NCBI GenBank assembly: GCA_963677655.1
Contig: OY782089.1
Strand: one strand, 5' to 3'
Length of the DNA stretch: 64,000 bases
Origin: Saccharicrinis sp963677655
GTDB taxonomy: Bacteria; Bacteroidota; Bacteroidia; Bacteroidales; Marinilabiliaceae
The position numbers and the translations under genes are program-made. This document shows, one piece after another, positions 26,662 through 34,470 of the stretch. Positions within the stretch are counted from its first letter, which is position 1; each line of letters starts with the position of its first letter. The notes beneath the pieces were generated by a model, which saw only the letters and a list, made by a program, of their open reading frames with translations, did no database searches and was not told the DNA's origin.

Positions 26662-27720
26662 TTAGGATTTTTGCTTTAATACCATTTTAGTGCCTTTTCT
26701 TAGCTCAACCACAGGATCGGAAATCTTTTTTCGGGTGGCTGCTTGTGTCAGGGCTCCTAAATAAGGAACATTGACCGTTTGGGCCACTTCATCCACTATA
26801 GTTGCTGTGGCATCATTTTTAATCTCGTAGTTGATCTCGTTATTCAACGATAAGCCCTGGTTACCAGTTAAGGTATAAGCGTATAAATCGCAGTAGGTGG
26901 TACTCTCTCCCACCTGAAGCGCTTCAACGATGATATCCATTCTATTTTTGGATAGTCTTACATTTCCCTCCACAATAGTATTAGATGGAATTGTTTTTCC
27001 TTTAAACCTGCCAGATTCAATGGTTCGTAATAAAATGATATCTCCCGTTTTTACTTTCTGGGTTTGTAATATGGCCACCTTTAATCCTGATTTCATCCTG
27101 GAATCATCACGAACCTCATTGGTTTGAACACTCACACTTCTCCCCTCCCCTTTAGAATTACTGGTAAATCCAATCCTACGAACTGTTTTTGTTTCTGCCT
27201 CTGCAGATGATACTCCCTTTATTGAGGGGGATTGAAGATTGTTAGTTGTAATGTATTTAGAATGAATTTCAATCGTTTTCTTTGAACTAATTGCAGACTC
27301 TGTATTCTCCAACTCCTTTTGATCACTGCTGTTGGATAAGGTGGATTGTTTAAAATAAGACATCTTAACAGGCTGAGGATCATCTTTATAAACGATGGCT
27401 TTAGTTTCTCTTTTATTATTATTCTCCTCCCCCTTAATATGAATGGTATCCGGCTTAGCTTGATAGGTATCCTGATCGATCTGATTGTTCAGATAATCAC
27501 TGAAGGAATAATCGGATACTTCTCTTTTATAGTTTCTTTGTTTTTTTCTGAGTTGCTCCAATTGTGAATTCTCATTGCTCTCAATATGCTTCATTTTACC
27601 CGATTGAGGCATCTTAGTATCAGAAGACTCCGGTTTATACTCTAAATAAGCTAATAAGGCCACTAAAACGCCTCCGATAAGGGCAATACCTATCTTTACT
27701 TTCTTATCCTGAAAATCCAT
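26662..27720 (-). CDS. traM: Conjugative protein TraM (VirB10-like)
   Basis: This 352-residue protein has one N-terminal transmembrane helix (VKIGIALIGGVLVALLAYLEY, about 8-28). A long, charged, Ser/Gln-rich periplasmic linker (about 30-200) follows. The C-terminal VirB10-like domain contains 'VKTGDIILLRTIESGRFKGKTIPSNTIVEGNVRLSKNRMDIIVEALQ' and ends 'VELRKGTKMVLKQ'. It spans the periplasm and links inner- and outer-membrane parts of the channel. Length and order agree with Bacteroides TraM. Confidence 0.88.
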   Translation of the reverse strand: MDFQDKKVKIGIALIGGVLVALLAYLEYKPESSDTKMPQSGKMKHIESNENSQLEQLRKKQRNYKREVSDYSFSDYLNNQIDQDTYQAKPDTIHIKGEENNNKRETKAIVYKDDPQPVKMSYFKQSTLSNSSDQKELENTESAISSKKTIEIHSKYITTNNLQSPSIKGVSSAEAETKTVRRIGFTSNSKGEGRSVSVQTNEVRDDSRMKSGLKVAILQTQKVKTGDIILLRTIESGRFKGKTIPSNTIVEGNVRLSKNRMDIIVEALQVGESTTYCDLYAYTLTGNQGLSLNNEINYEIKNDATATIVDEVAQTVNVPYLGALTQAATRKKISDPVVELRKGTKMVLKQKS

Positions 27721-27721
27721 A

Positions 27722-28324
27722 TTAATAGTCTAAAACTTTATTATTAAAACAATCCACTTCATCCAAAACAATAGCTAGTGGATTCTTGTCTGCACGGGAG
27801 TTCAGATCTTTGCTCTTAAAACGGATATACATATTACGTTTAAGATCTTTGGTCTTGGTGATGATGATTTGCTTACCAAAGACATAACCCGTGTAGTCAT
27901 CCTCCATCAAAACGGAATCAATCTGACACTGATAGACCCATCCTTTCTCTTTGATATTTTGTTGCATCCCTTCATCATCATAGCCTATTAGTACATTTTC
28001 AGAACAGTTTCCACATAACTCCAGGGCTTCACGAATATTTGATTCCTGATTATACCGGTCTGCAGCATACCTGGATTTATAAAACATCTTGGCCGCAAGG
28101 ATTCTTTCATAGATCCGATCTTTATATTGAAATCCTTGCTTGAGCTCTGCCTTATAGGCTTTTCCATCGACAGCAATCCATGTGGTATTGGTAAATTTTT
28201 GAATCAGTTGATAATTGTAATACACTGAGATACCTACTACTGCAGACATACCCATAATTCCTATTAAAAAGAGTATTTTAAAGGTCTTATGTTCTTTTCT
28301 ATAACTATTGATTTCGTTCAGCAT
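27722..28324 (-). CDS. traK: Conjugative protein TraK (VirB8-like)
   Basis: This 200-residue protein has one N-terminal membrane helix (ILFLIGIMGMSAVVGISVYYNY, about 17-38) and a periplasmic VirB8-like domain. TraK hallmarks are 'IWVA.DGKAYKAEL' (here WIAVDGKAYKAELKQG) and 'AAKMFYKSRYAADRYNQESNIREALELCGN'. VirB8-type proteins scaffold the inner-membrane complex. It is nearly contiguous with TraJ (8 bp) and TraM (1 bp). Confidence 0.87.
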   Translation of the reverse strand: MLNEINSYRKEHKTFKILFLIGIMGMSAVVGISVYYNYQLIQKFTNTTWIAVDGKAYKAELKQGFQYKDRIYERILAAKMFYKSRYAADRYNQESNIREALELCGNCSENVLIGYDDEGMQQNIKEKGWVYQCQIDSVLMEDDYTGYVFGKQIIITKTKDLKRNMYIRFKSKDLNSRADKNPLAIVLDEVDCFNNKVLDY

Positions 28325-28332
28325 AACATCAT

Positions 28333-29292
28333 TTATTTTACACTCATTGCATCTCTGGATGCATCACTTATATTATCTACATTATTGGACCCCATATTGG
28401 CCCCCGCTACACTTCCCATCTTGCTGAGTACTGAGGTCACTCCTTTTCCCATGGCCATGGTTGCCAGTTGACCCGTTTGGCTTAAGAACCTTCCAGCATC
28501 TGCATTTCCAACTACTTTACCTGCAATCCAAAATGGAAGGAGGTACAGGATAATCATCGTGGTGTTAATGATGTTATGTGTCATGATATTTTCAAGACCG
28601 GATTTCTCTATCACTTCAGCAAAGTGTGCGATGTTGATTCCTTCCAAAATATTATACACTGTGGGAATAAAAAGCATGGTAATCCATGTGGAAAGCCAGG
28701 AATAAAACTTACTTTCAAATCCAGGAAGAATGGAAAACAGGATGGCAAAGGGCCCAAGGACATAAAAGACCTTAATCAATACATTGGTCAATGCGGCCAC
28801 GACACCTCTTATGATTAAGAGTAATAGATCGGAGCCCATAACTCCAGTCACTTGTGTCAATAGAAAAGTTTTAATAGTGGCTTTTAAGGTAGCCCATTCA
28901 GCCTGAATCCATTCCATGGTGGATAATTCCGGTTCTCCATTTTCTTCAATAACCTTCTGCTTGGCCTGGTCCCCTTGTTCTTTGATATATGCAGTCATAA
29001 TCTCTGTCTTACTTAGTTTAGGCTTGGAATACTCATACATAATGCCCATTAATGAACTGGTAGTCACAGCCAGCGGGATATACCATACCAAACAAAAAGC
29101 AAGAACCACTACTCTTGATATCTTGGAGACATCAATGGGTTTCATTCCTTTACTTTTAAATAAGGTAACAGCCATATTATAAATAAAGGCAATGGCAATA
29201 AACAAGGCTTTAAAGCTTAAACAGACCAGGATGATCTCTGCGGTATATTTAGTGAGCCAACCTGTTATTCTCGGAAATTCAAATAGTTCCAT
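28333..29292 (-). CDS. traJ: Conjugative protein TraJ (VirB6-like)
   Basis: This 319-residue polytopic inner-membrane protein has about six hydrophobic helices, including IILVCLSFKALFIAIAFIYN, VVVLAFCLVWYIPLAVTTSSL, FAILFSILPGFE and MIILYLLPFWIAG. It shows the typical TraJ features of a long central loop (LSTMEWIQAEWATLKATIKT) and a Gly/Ser/Met-rich C-terminal tail. VirB6-type proteins form part of the substrate path across the inner membrane. The position between TraI and TraK is canonical. Confidence 0.85.
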   Translation of the reverse strand: MELFEFPRITGWLTKYTAEIILVCLSFKALFIAIAFIYNMAVTLFKSKGMKPIDVSKISRVVVLAFCLVWYIPLAVTTSSLMGIMYEYSKPKLSKTEIMTAYIKEQGDQAKQKVIEENGEPELSTMEWIQAEWATLKATIKTFLLTQVTGVMGSDLLLLIIRGVVAALTNVLIKVFYVLGPFAILFSILPGFESKFYSWLSTWITMLFIPTVYNILEGINIAHFAEVIEKSGLENIMTHNIINTTMIILYLLPFWIAGKVVGNADAGRFLSQTGQLATMAMGKGVTSVLSKMGSVAGANMGSNNVDNISDASRDAMSVK

Positions 29293-29296
29293 AGTT

Positions 29297-29902
29297 TTAG
29301 TTGTATAGGTCGATTATAGATTTTACATACTCCTGTTTGGACTCTGATTCCAGATTCTCTTTGGCATTGATATAATTATGCACATAGATTTCTCTTTCCA
29401 AGGACATGTTAAGAGCCTTAAAATTAAGCTGGCTTTCTGTAAAATTATCCAATGCCACAGATACAATACTCCACCTTTCGGCCTGGGTCATCTTGGTGCC
29501 TTTGGTTAAAACTGAATTGAGTTGATCAACGGCCAGCTGCAATTTTCGAATATTGATCTGGTACTGGAAGTTCCCAAGGCAAGAGTTCGTTATCCCTAAG
29601 TCGACAGCGACTTCCAGGTTCATCTCAAGATTTTTAATCATGCATGTAGTGGATTCTATTATTCTAATTAATTCAATAACTGAAGCGGTCTTTTTTAACC
29701 AGGATACATTCTCTTTGACCGATTCAACAGTACTGGCTATTTTTTTTAACTTGGCTAAGGTGGTTCCCAGGTTAAGCAGTTCACCTGTGGTTTTGGCAGC
29801 TTGTACTAAATTTACCGGATCATGAACAATGGCCTGTCCTTGGATCTGATGGGTGATAGAAAGCAAAAGTAAACTTATAATAAGGGTTTTTAGTAGGTTC
29901 AT
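29297..29902 (-). CDS. traI: Conjugative protein TraI (VirB5-like)
   Basis: This 201-residue exported protein has a signal peptide (LIISLLLLSITHQIQGQ) and the starting motif 'IVHDPVNLVQAAKTTGELL'. Then come helices with VirB5-like coiled-coil character, and a Cys pair (STTCMIKNLEM, TNSCLGNF). The length and placement between TraG and TraJ match Bacteroides TraI (DUF4141-type). VirB5 proteins are minor pilus tip components. The start overlaps the VirB4 stop by 4 bp. Confidence 0.82.
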   Translation of the reverse strand: MNLLKTLIISLLLLSITHQIQGQAIVHDPVNLVQAAKTTGELLNLGTTLAKLKKIASTVESVKENVSWLKKTASVIELIRIIESTTCMIKNLEMNLEVAVDLGITNSCLGNFQYQINIRKLQLAVDQLNSVLTKGTKMTQAERWSIVSVALDNFTESQLNFKALNMSLEREIYVHNYINAKENLESESKQEYVKSIIDLYN

Positions 29903-32415
29903 AAACGAGTGATTTTGGTCTGTTGATTTTTTAATTGGTCCATTGAGATTAGCCCTTCTTCATGTAGCTGATGCAGAAAATGGAGCTTTATGTTTTCTTC
30001 TGTATATTGATTTATGGCATATTCCAAATTACCTGTATCCTGGAAATGCTTACTAATGCGAGCCTTCTCCTCTCCTTTGGATGAATAAGTAGCGATGGTT
30101 TTCTTGGCCGATTCTAATCGAACTAACATGGATTTATCCCCTTGTTTGAGAAAAAACTCTCTATACCCCTGTTCATCCCTTCGCTTGGCATCTTTCATCA
30201 TGGTGATCTCAAAATCGGTTAAACTCAACCAGGCTTTTAGATCATCATAGTTCTTCACGGTTCCCCTTCGCATCAGGATCATCGTATCGGCATTGGCAAT
30301 CAGTGATCGCGCCATCTCTTTTCCTACATTTTGATATAGATCTGTGATCGCCTGAGTGGCCAAACACACGGATCCTTCATTTTTTCTAAAAGTCCGATAT
30401 AAATATTCCACAAAGCCACTTAACTGACCTTTTAACACCTTCCATCCTTCATCAATGATAAATCGTTTCTTCTGTCCTCGTAATTTTCTCACTTTTTCCA
30501 TCACCATCTCCATGATAATCAATCCCACAACAGGAAAGGCATAGATATCTTCTGCTACAGCTTCGATATCAAAAACAATAAACCGCTCTGTGGTTAGTTC
30601 GGTGGTTTCTCTGGAATTTAACAAAGTCTTATATTTTCCAAAGACAAAAGGTTCCAAAGTAATAATAAAGGCTTCTTTATTGAATATGGATTTTCTTTCC
30701 TCATGAATTTCATAAACCTCTTTAACAAAGGCGTAAAATTCATTAAAATCAGGAAATTTAGAGCTTTGGTTCATGTACTGGTAAAAGGAGTCAATAATGT
30801 CCATGATAATAGCATATTCCTCATTATTGGCACTATTTCCGCCTTTCCATATCGATAGCAGTATGGATTGGATAAAAAGTAATTTATCCGGATCAGGACA
30901 ATACAAGCCCTCGCTATCTTTTGTACATATAAAAATCGGAAAGGATAAAGAGCTTAAATCAGAGGAATTAAAATACCTTCCATTATGAAAGATACATTGG
31001 TCCTTATAGGAATGCCCCACATCTAATATGATCACATGGTATCCTTGTTCCAGATCCTGATCAATGATATTATTGACCGTAAAGGATTTTCCTGTTCCGG
31101 ATCCGCCTTCAATAATCGCATTTCTATTGGCAATATGTGAAGAGTTCCATAAATCTATCACGATCGGATTGCCAAAGCGATCTGTAAACAGATGTCCTTC
31201 ATAACTTCCCCTTGTAGTGCTTTCAAAGGTAAAATAGGTTAATGCATGTTCCATCGCTGTAATAAAAGAGCGGTAATTACCTCTTGTATAACCGGGCGTT
31301 GTTCCGACCCAAATGGGCAGTGCTTCTTGAAAAGGTTCTACATAAGATTGACAATCATTGATATTTCTAAAGGTTGTATTGGCAATAGTGGTCTTTTCTT
31401 CCAATTCACTTAGGGTATGACAAGGTATAATCACATTTAAAGACATATCCACAACCGTATACCCCCGGTTGGATATGGCATCTTTAAAACCACTGATATC
31501 CTGAATACGTTTGGTAGCATCAGTCATGCCTACTACAGACATAAAGCTTTCTTTTGAACTGGCAAAAAACAATTTTAAATTAGTTCTTTCCTTATTGCGG
31601 ATGATAAAGGTCCTGGTCAGTGTATGATTAAACGGAAGACCAAAGCCCGCCTGATAGGTATTGCCTAATTTTAAAGAGATACCTTTTTCAACTTTAAGAT
31701 CCGAATCCTCGGTCTCAGTGCTGCCCTTATGTGATTTACAGTGTTGAACTACCTCTCCATGGTTTATCATAGAAATCACGCCTACATACTGATCCCCTAC
31801 TTTTAATTTCCCGTCATCTTTTAAAATGGGCGCTAATCTTTTACCCTTCGTATACTCCCCTTCATAAGTCCAATGCTTATAGATGTTATTTACTAAATCT
31901 TCAGTGGATAAAAGGCTTATTTCAATGCCATCTATAGAGGATAAAACTGAGCTTAATTCTTTTCTTAATCGCTCCGCTTTTTCATAGGTTTTAGGAAATC
32001 CTTTAAATGGATTTCTTAAATAATTAGACAGCTTGACTGCGGAATTGGCATTTTCTGTCAAAGCATGAATCTTTTTATCCGGATAGGATATGTATAAATA
32101 ACTGGTATGTCTTAATAAGGATCGACCTAACAGGTTTTTATGATTCTCTTTTAAAGTAAAACTTTGAAGTGCCTTTGGGTCCTTATATTCATCTACATAG
32201 TAACAATCTTGTTGCGAAACAACAGTACCTTCAGGTAAAATAGAGAAAGCAGATAAAAACTGATTGTATAGGGATTGATAATCTGTTTCAGAGAGCGTAA
32301 AAACATCCGGAAAATGAACTTTATAGCCCCAGGTGATGTCTCCTATCCCGGATAGAATTTTAGAGGCTGAAATGCGCGTAATTGGAAATATATGTTGAAC
32401 GTCTATATTATTCAT
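29899..32415 (-). CDS. traG: Conjugation ATPase TraG (VirB4-like)
   Basis: This 838-residue ATPase powers channel assembly and substrate transport at the inner membrane. Walker A GGSGTGKSFTV lies near residue 438 and Walker B KRFIIDEGWKVL near 651. The RAD-like motif 'VCLATQAITDLYQN' is near 685. The N-terminal part starts with NIDVQHIFPITRIS, typical of the family. The length equals Bacteroides TraG. It overlaps TraF by 8 bp upstream and TraI by 4 bp downstream. Confidence 0.92.
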   Translation of the reverse strand: MNNIDVQHIFPITRISASKILSGIGDITWGYKVHFPDVFTLSETDYQSLYNQFLSAFSILPEGTVVSQQDCYYVDEYKDPKALQSFTLKENHKNLLGRSLLRHTSYLYISYPDKKIHALTENANSAVKLSNYLRNPFKGFPKTYEKAERLRKELSSVLSSIDGIEISLLSTEDLVNNIYKHWTYEGEYTKGKRLAPILKDDGKLKVGDQYVGVISMINHGEVVQHCKSHKGSTETEDSDLKVEKGISLKLGNTYQAGFGLPFNHTLTRTFIIRNKERTNLKLFFASSKESFMSVVGMTDATKRIQDISGFKDAISNRGYTVVDMSLNVIIPCHTLSELEEKTTIANTTFRNINDCQSYVEPFQEALPIWVGTTPGYTRGNYRSFITAMEHALTYFTFESTTRGSYEGHLFTDRFGNPIVIDLWNSSHIANRNAIIEGGSGTGKSFTVNNIIDQDLEQGYHVIILDVGHSYKDQCIFHNGRYFNSSDLSSLSFPIFICTKDSEGLYCPDPDKLLFIQSILLSIWKGGNSANNEEYAIIMDIIDSFYQYMNQSSKFPDFNEFYAFVKEVYEIHEERKSIFNKEAFIITLEPFVFGKYKTLLNSRETTELTTERFIVFDIEAVAEDIYAFPVVGLIIMEMVMEKVRKLRGQKKRFIIDEGWKVLKGQLSGFVEYLYRTFRKNEGSVCLATQAITDLYQNVGKEMARSLIANADTMILMRRGTVKNYDDLKAWLSLTDFEITMMKDAKRRDEQGYREFFLKQGDKSMLVRLESAKKTIATYSSKGEEKARISKHFQDTGNLEYAINQYTEENIKLHFLHQLHEEGLISMDQLKNQQTKITRL

Positions 32416-32698
32416 TATCTATGATTTTTTCTATGAGATTATCCGTATCTGAATAATGGTCTTTGACATGAATGTTCTTGAGCTGCTCTGAGATATAATC
32501 CGGACACCCCTGGTTCTCGGCACTTTTCATTTTTCGGATGACCAAAATGATAATGGGAAACGTAATAAACAGACTATATACACTGGCGATCCCTGGCATC
32601 AAGGCACAACCCACCAATACAATCAGATTCATTACTGAGACTCCCATTATCCTGGTTTCTTTGTTTATTCTACATAAGGTTCTTTCTCTTAACTCCAT
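32408..32698 (-). CDS. traF: Conjugative protein TraF (VirB3-like, DUF4133)
   Basis: This 96-residue protein has two membrane helices in the first two-thirds (VSVMNLIVLVGCALMPGIAS and YSLFITFPIIILVIRKMK) and an acidic cytoplasmic tail (HYSDTDNLIEKIID). The VirB3-like size, position between TraE and the VirB4 ATPase, and tail all agree with TraF of Bacteroidota elements. Confidence 0.8.
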   Translation of the reverse strand: MELRERTLCRINKETRIMGVSVMNLIVLVGCALMPGIASVYSLFITFPIIILVIRKMKSAENQGCPDYISEQLKNIHVKDHYSDTDNLIEKIIDNE

Positions 32699-32701
32699 GA
32701 G

Positions 32702-32977
32702 CTAGAATATGATCATAAATGCTCCCTTTAATACTAATACCACAAGAAATATGGTGTACGACATTTTCTGGTTGGTCATATTAAATATGATATTGGCCAC
32801 CATAAAAACAAATGCTGCGATTAAAAGTATCGTTAATATGGTACTGATAAGACTTACCAAATCGCTGGTCTGTGTTTGTAACGCGCTATCTACATCACTA
32901 ATGGATTGAGCAGTCAGGTAAGATGCAAATGAAAAGCAAGCACTTAAAATAAAAAAGGATTTTTTAAATGTGTTCAT
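32702..32977 (-). CDS. traE: Conjugative protein TraE (VirB2-like pilin, DUF4134)
   Basis: This 91-residue pilin-type protein has a signal peptide (KKSFFILSACFSFASYLTAQS). After cleavage, two hydrophobic helices remain (SLISTILTILLIAAFVFMVANII and YTIFLVVLVLKGAFMIIF), the pattern of VirB2 pilin precursors and DUF4134. It is the major pilus subunit candidate. It lies 3 bp upstream of TraF. Confidence 0.82.
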   Translation of the reverse strand: MNTFKKSFFILSACFSFASYLTAQSISDVDSALQTQTSDLVSLISTILTILLIAAFVFMVANIIFNMTNQKMSYTIFLVVLVLKGAFMIIF

Positions 32978-32987
32978 GATTTAAAAT

Positions 32988-33278
32988 TTAGATTAAACGA
33001 TTTATATCTAGTGAATTATATTTATTTATCTCCTGTATAGCCTTAACTTCAATAGTCTCCTTGGGATCTTCCTCATAGTTCACCTCCACGTCATGGGGTA
33101 AATCTATTTCTGCTGCTGTTTGGGTCATGGGATTGTCAGATGAACCTGGCATCCAAATGATCGGATCAGTATGATCCTCTTTCTTATTTTCTTTCCTTAA
33201 AAAAGATGTAACCAAAATGGTAAGAATAAGAAGTAGCGCTATGATAAAACAGGCAACTAAAATCCAGGTATACAGCAT
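32988..33278 (-). CDS. Small single-helix membrane protein of the tra block
   Basis: This 96-residue protein has one N-terminal helix (ILVACFIIALLLILTILVTSF) followed by a strongly acidic, Asp/Glu/Ile-rich tail (DLPHDVEVNYEEDPKETIEVK). No family is recognised. It sits between the TraO-like and TraE genes with gaps of 2 and 10 bp, so it is expressed with the channel genes and may be a Bacteroidota-specific accessory. Confidence 0.6.
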   Translation of the reverse strand: MLYTWILVACFIIALLLILTILVTSFLRKENKKEDHTDPIIWMPGSSDNPMTQTAAEIDLPHDVEVNYEEDPKETIEVKAIQEINKYNSLDINRLI

Positions 33279-33280
33279 GC

Positions 33281-33811
33281 TTATTTAAGGATATATTTAA
33301 TACCAACACTGACCTGATATTGCCAATTGCCTATGATGGAATTGGTCCTGTATAGTTGTTCAAATGAACTATAAAGCGCATAACGACTTAAAAAAAGTTC
33401 GGCTTCCATTTTAACCAGTGCTCCGGGTGAAAATTGATTTTTACTTAAATGAAGAATGCTATTTTCGATTTTTTCATAGGACACAAAGGTTCCTCCTCCT
33501 ATGGATGCATAAAATCTCTGCCTCTTAATAATGGGTTTACTTAAACAAAGATTTGCTGAAACAATATTGTATTGGTTCTTGGTTGCATAATTACCTTTAT
33601 CATATTCTAAATTTAAATTGGTAATACTGGCATTCTTATTAATGCGTGAATATCCCAGATCAAATCCTACGCCATCAGCCGTATAATGCGAGGATAGATT
33701 TATCATCCGTGAATCATAACAATGGGGCGTAATGGATCCGATTTCTTGTTCACTTTGCGCCTGAATATAAAGGGGGGACAATAATAGTATTAGCAGGATG
33801 TATTTTTTCAT
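33281..33811 (-). CDS. Conjugative protein TraO-like (outer-membrane component)
   Basis: This 176-residue exported protein has a signal peptide (KKYILLILLLSPLYIQAQ). The C-terminal beta-strand pattern 'RQRFYASIGGGTFVSYEKIEN...EAELFLSRYALYSSFEQLYRT...NWQYQVSVGIKYILK' aligns by eye with TraO of Bacteroides conjugative elements ('..FFLSVGASALAGYETVN... GVGIKFII'). TraO is thought to sit in the outer membrane. Here it lies upstream of TraE, unlike the usual late position, so the order is rearranged. The start overlaps the previous gene's stop by 4 bp. Confidence 0.65.
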   Translation of the reverse strand: MKKYILLILLLSPLYIQAQSEQEIGSITPHCYDSRMINLSSHYTADGVGFDLGYSRINKNASITNLNLEYDKGNYATKNQYNIVSANLCLSKPIIKRQRFYASIGGGTFVSYEKIENSILHLSKNQFSPGALVKMEAELFLSRYALYSSFEQLYRTNSIIGNWQYQVSVGIKYILK

Positions 33812-34434
33812 AGTTCAATCGTTTTATAGATGATCTCTGACCACTCTTGATCGTTATCTTTAACTTGTACACCGATTTCATAGGTGCCTTCTTCTTGAAA
33901 TATGTAGTTGATGGAGCTATGATAAGTTTTATCAATCTCTTTTCTATTGACATAAAAACGATACAATTCAATCCCCCCTTGATACTTCTCATCTTGATCA
34001 TAACTATCGCTGGCATCTATAGTCACATTCAAATCTGATGCTGATACGCTCAGCTTTGCAATGGGTCCCATATTTTCAAAGACCACTAGTGTGAAAGTGG
34101 CTTTGGATATCTTGCCCCAGGAATCCTTATAAGATATTGTTACAGGAAAACTTCCTGTCTGATCTAAAGCAAATCTTATATTGCTTTCATCCTGTATCTC
34201 ATATCTGAGATCTGTTATAACAGTCGGCAGAATACGATTCACTTCTTCATCGTCTATCAAATAGGTAGCATCATAATAGTTTTGATTGATCTTAACCGAG
34301 TCATTAACAAAGTCAATATCATTGTTAATGGTTAGTACCGGATCTTGATTATAATCACTAAAATAATCCTCTGTACGGTTACAGGAGCAGAGAACAACAA
34401 GCAGCATGGCCAGTTGCAAAATAGAATTTTTCAT
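33808..34434 (-). CDS. Exported lipoprotein with TraQ/DUF3872-like and PKD-like domains
   Basis: This 208-residue lipoprotein has a signal and lipobox (LLVVLCSC, Cys near residue 18). Residues about 20-120 end in 'YKDSWGKISKATFTLVVF', resembling the DUF3872 (TraQ) pattern 'DNFGQ...TFSF'. Residues about 125-208 read as a PKD-like domain (GPIAKLSVSASDLNVTIDASDSYDQDE...EGTYEIGVQVKDNDQEW). So it may be a TraQ-like outer-membrane lipoprotein with an added adhesive domain. The TraQ link is tentative. It is separated from the giant upstream gene by a 37-bp gap containing a hairpin. Confidence 0.55.
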   Translation of the reverse strand: MKNSILQLAMLLVVLCSCNRTEDYFSDYNQDPVLTINNDIDFVNDSVKINQNYYDATYLIDDEEVNRILPTVITDLRYEIQDESNIRFALDQTGSFPVTISYKDSWGKISKATFTLVVFENMGPIAKLSVSASDLNVTIDASDSYDQDEKYQGGIELYRFYVNRKEIDKTYHSSINYIFQEEGTYEIGVQVKDNDQEWSEIIYKTIEL

Positions 34435-34448
34435 GGTTTAGAATTTAG

Positions 34449-34464
34449 GCCCTCTTTCGAGGGC
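34449..34464 (-). promoter_or_regulatory. GC-rich hairpin between the surface-protein gene and the tra genes
   Basis: GCCCTC, loop TTTC, GAGGGC: a strong 6-bp GC stem in AT-rich DNA, in the only intergenic gap that separates the giant surface protein from the channel genes. On the minus strand it is not followed by a T-run, so partial attenuation or mRNA processing is more likely than full termination. Confidence 0.5.
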
Positions 34465-34470
34465 ATCTGG

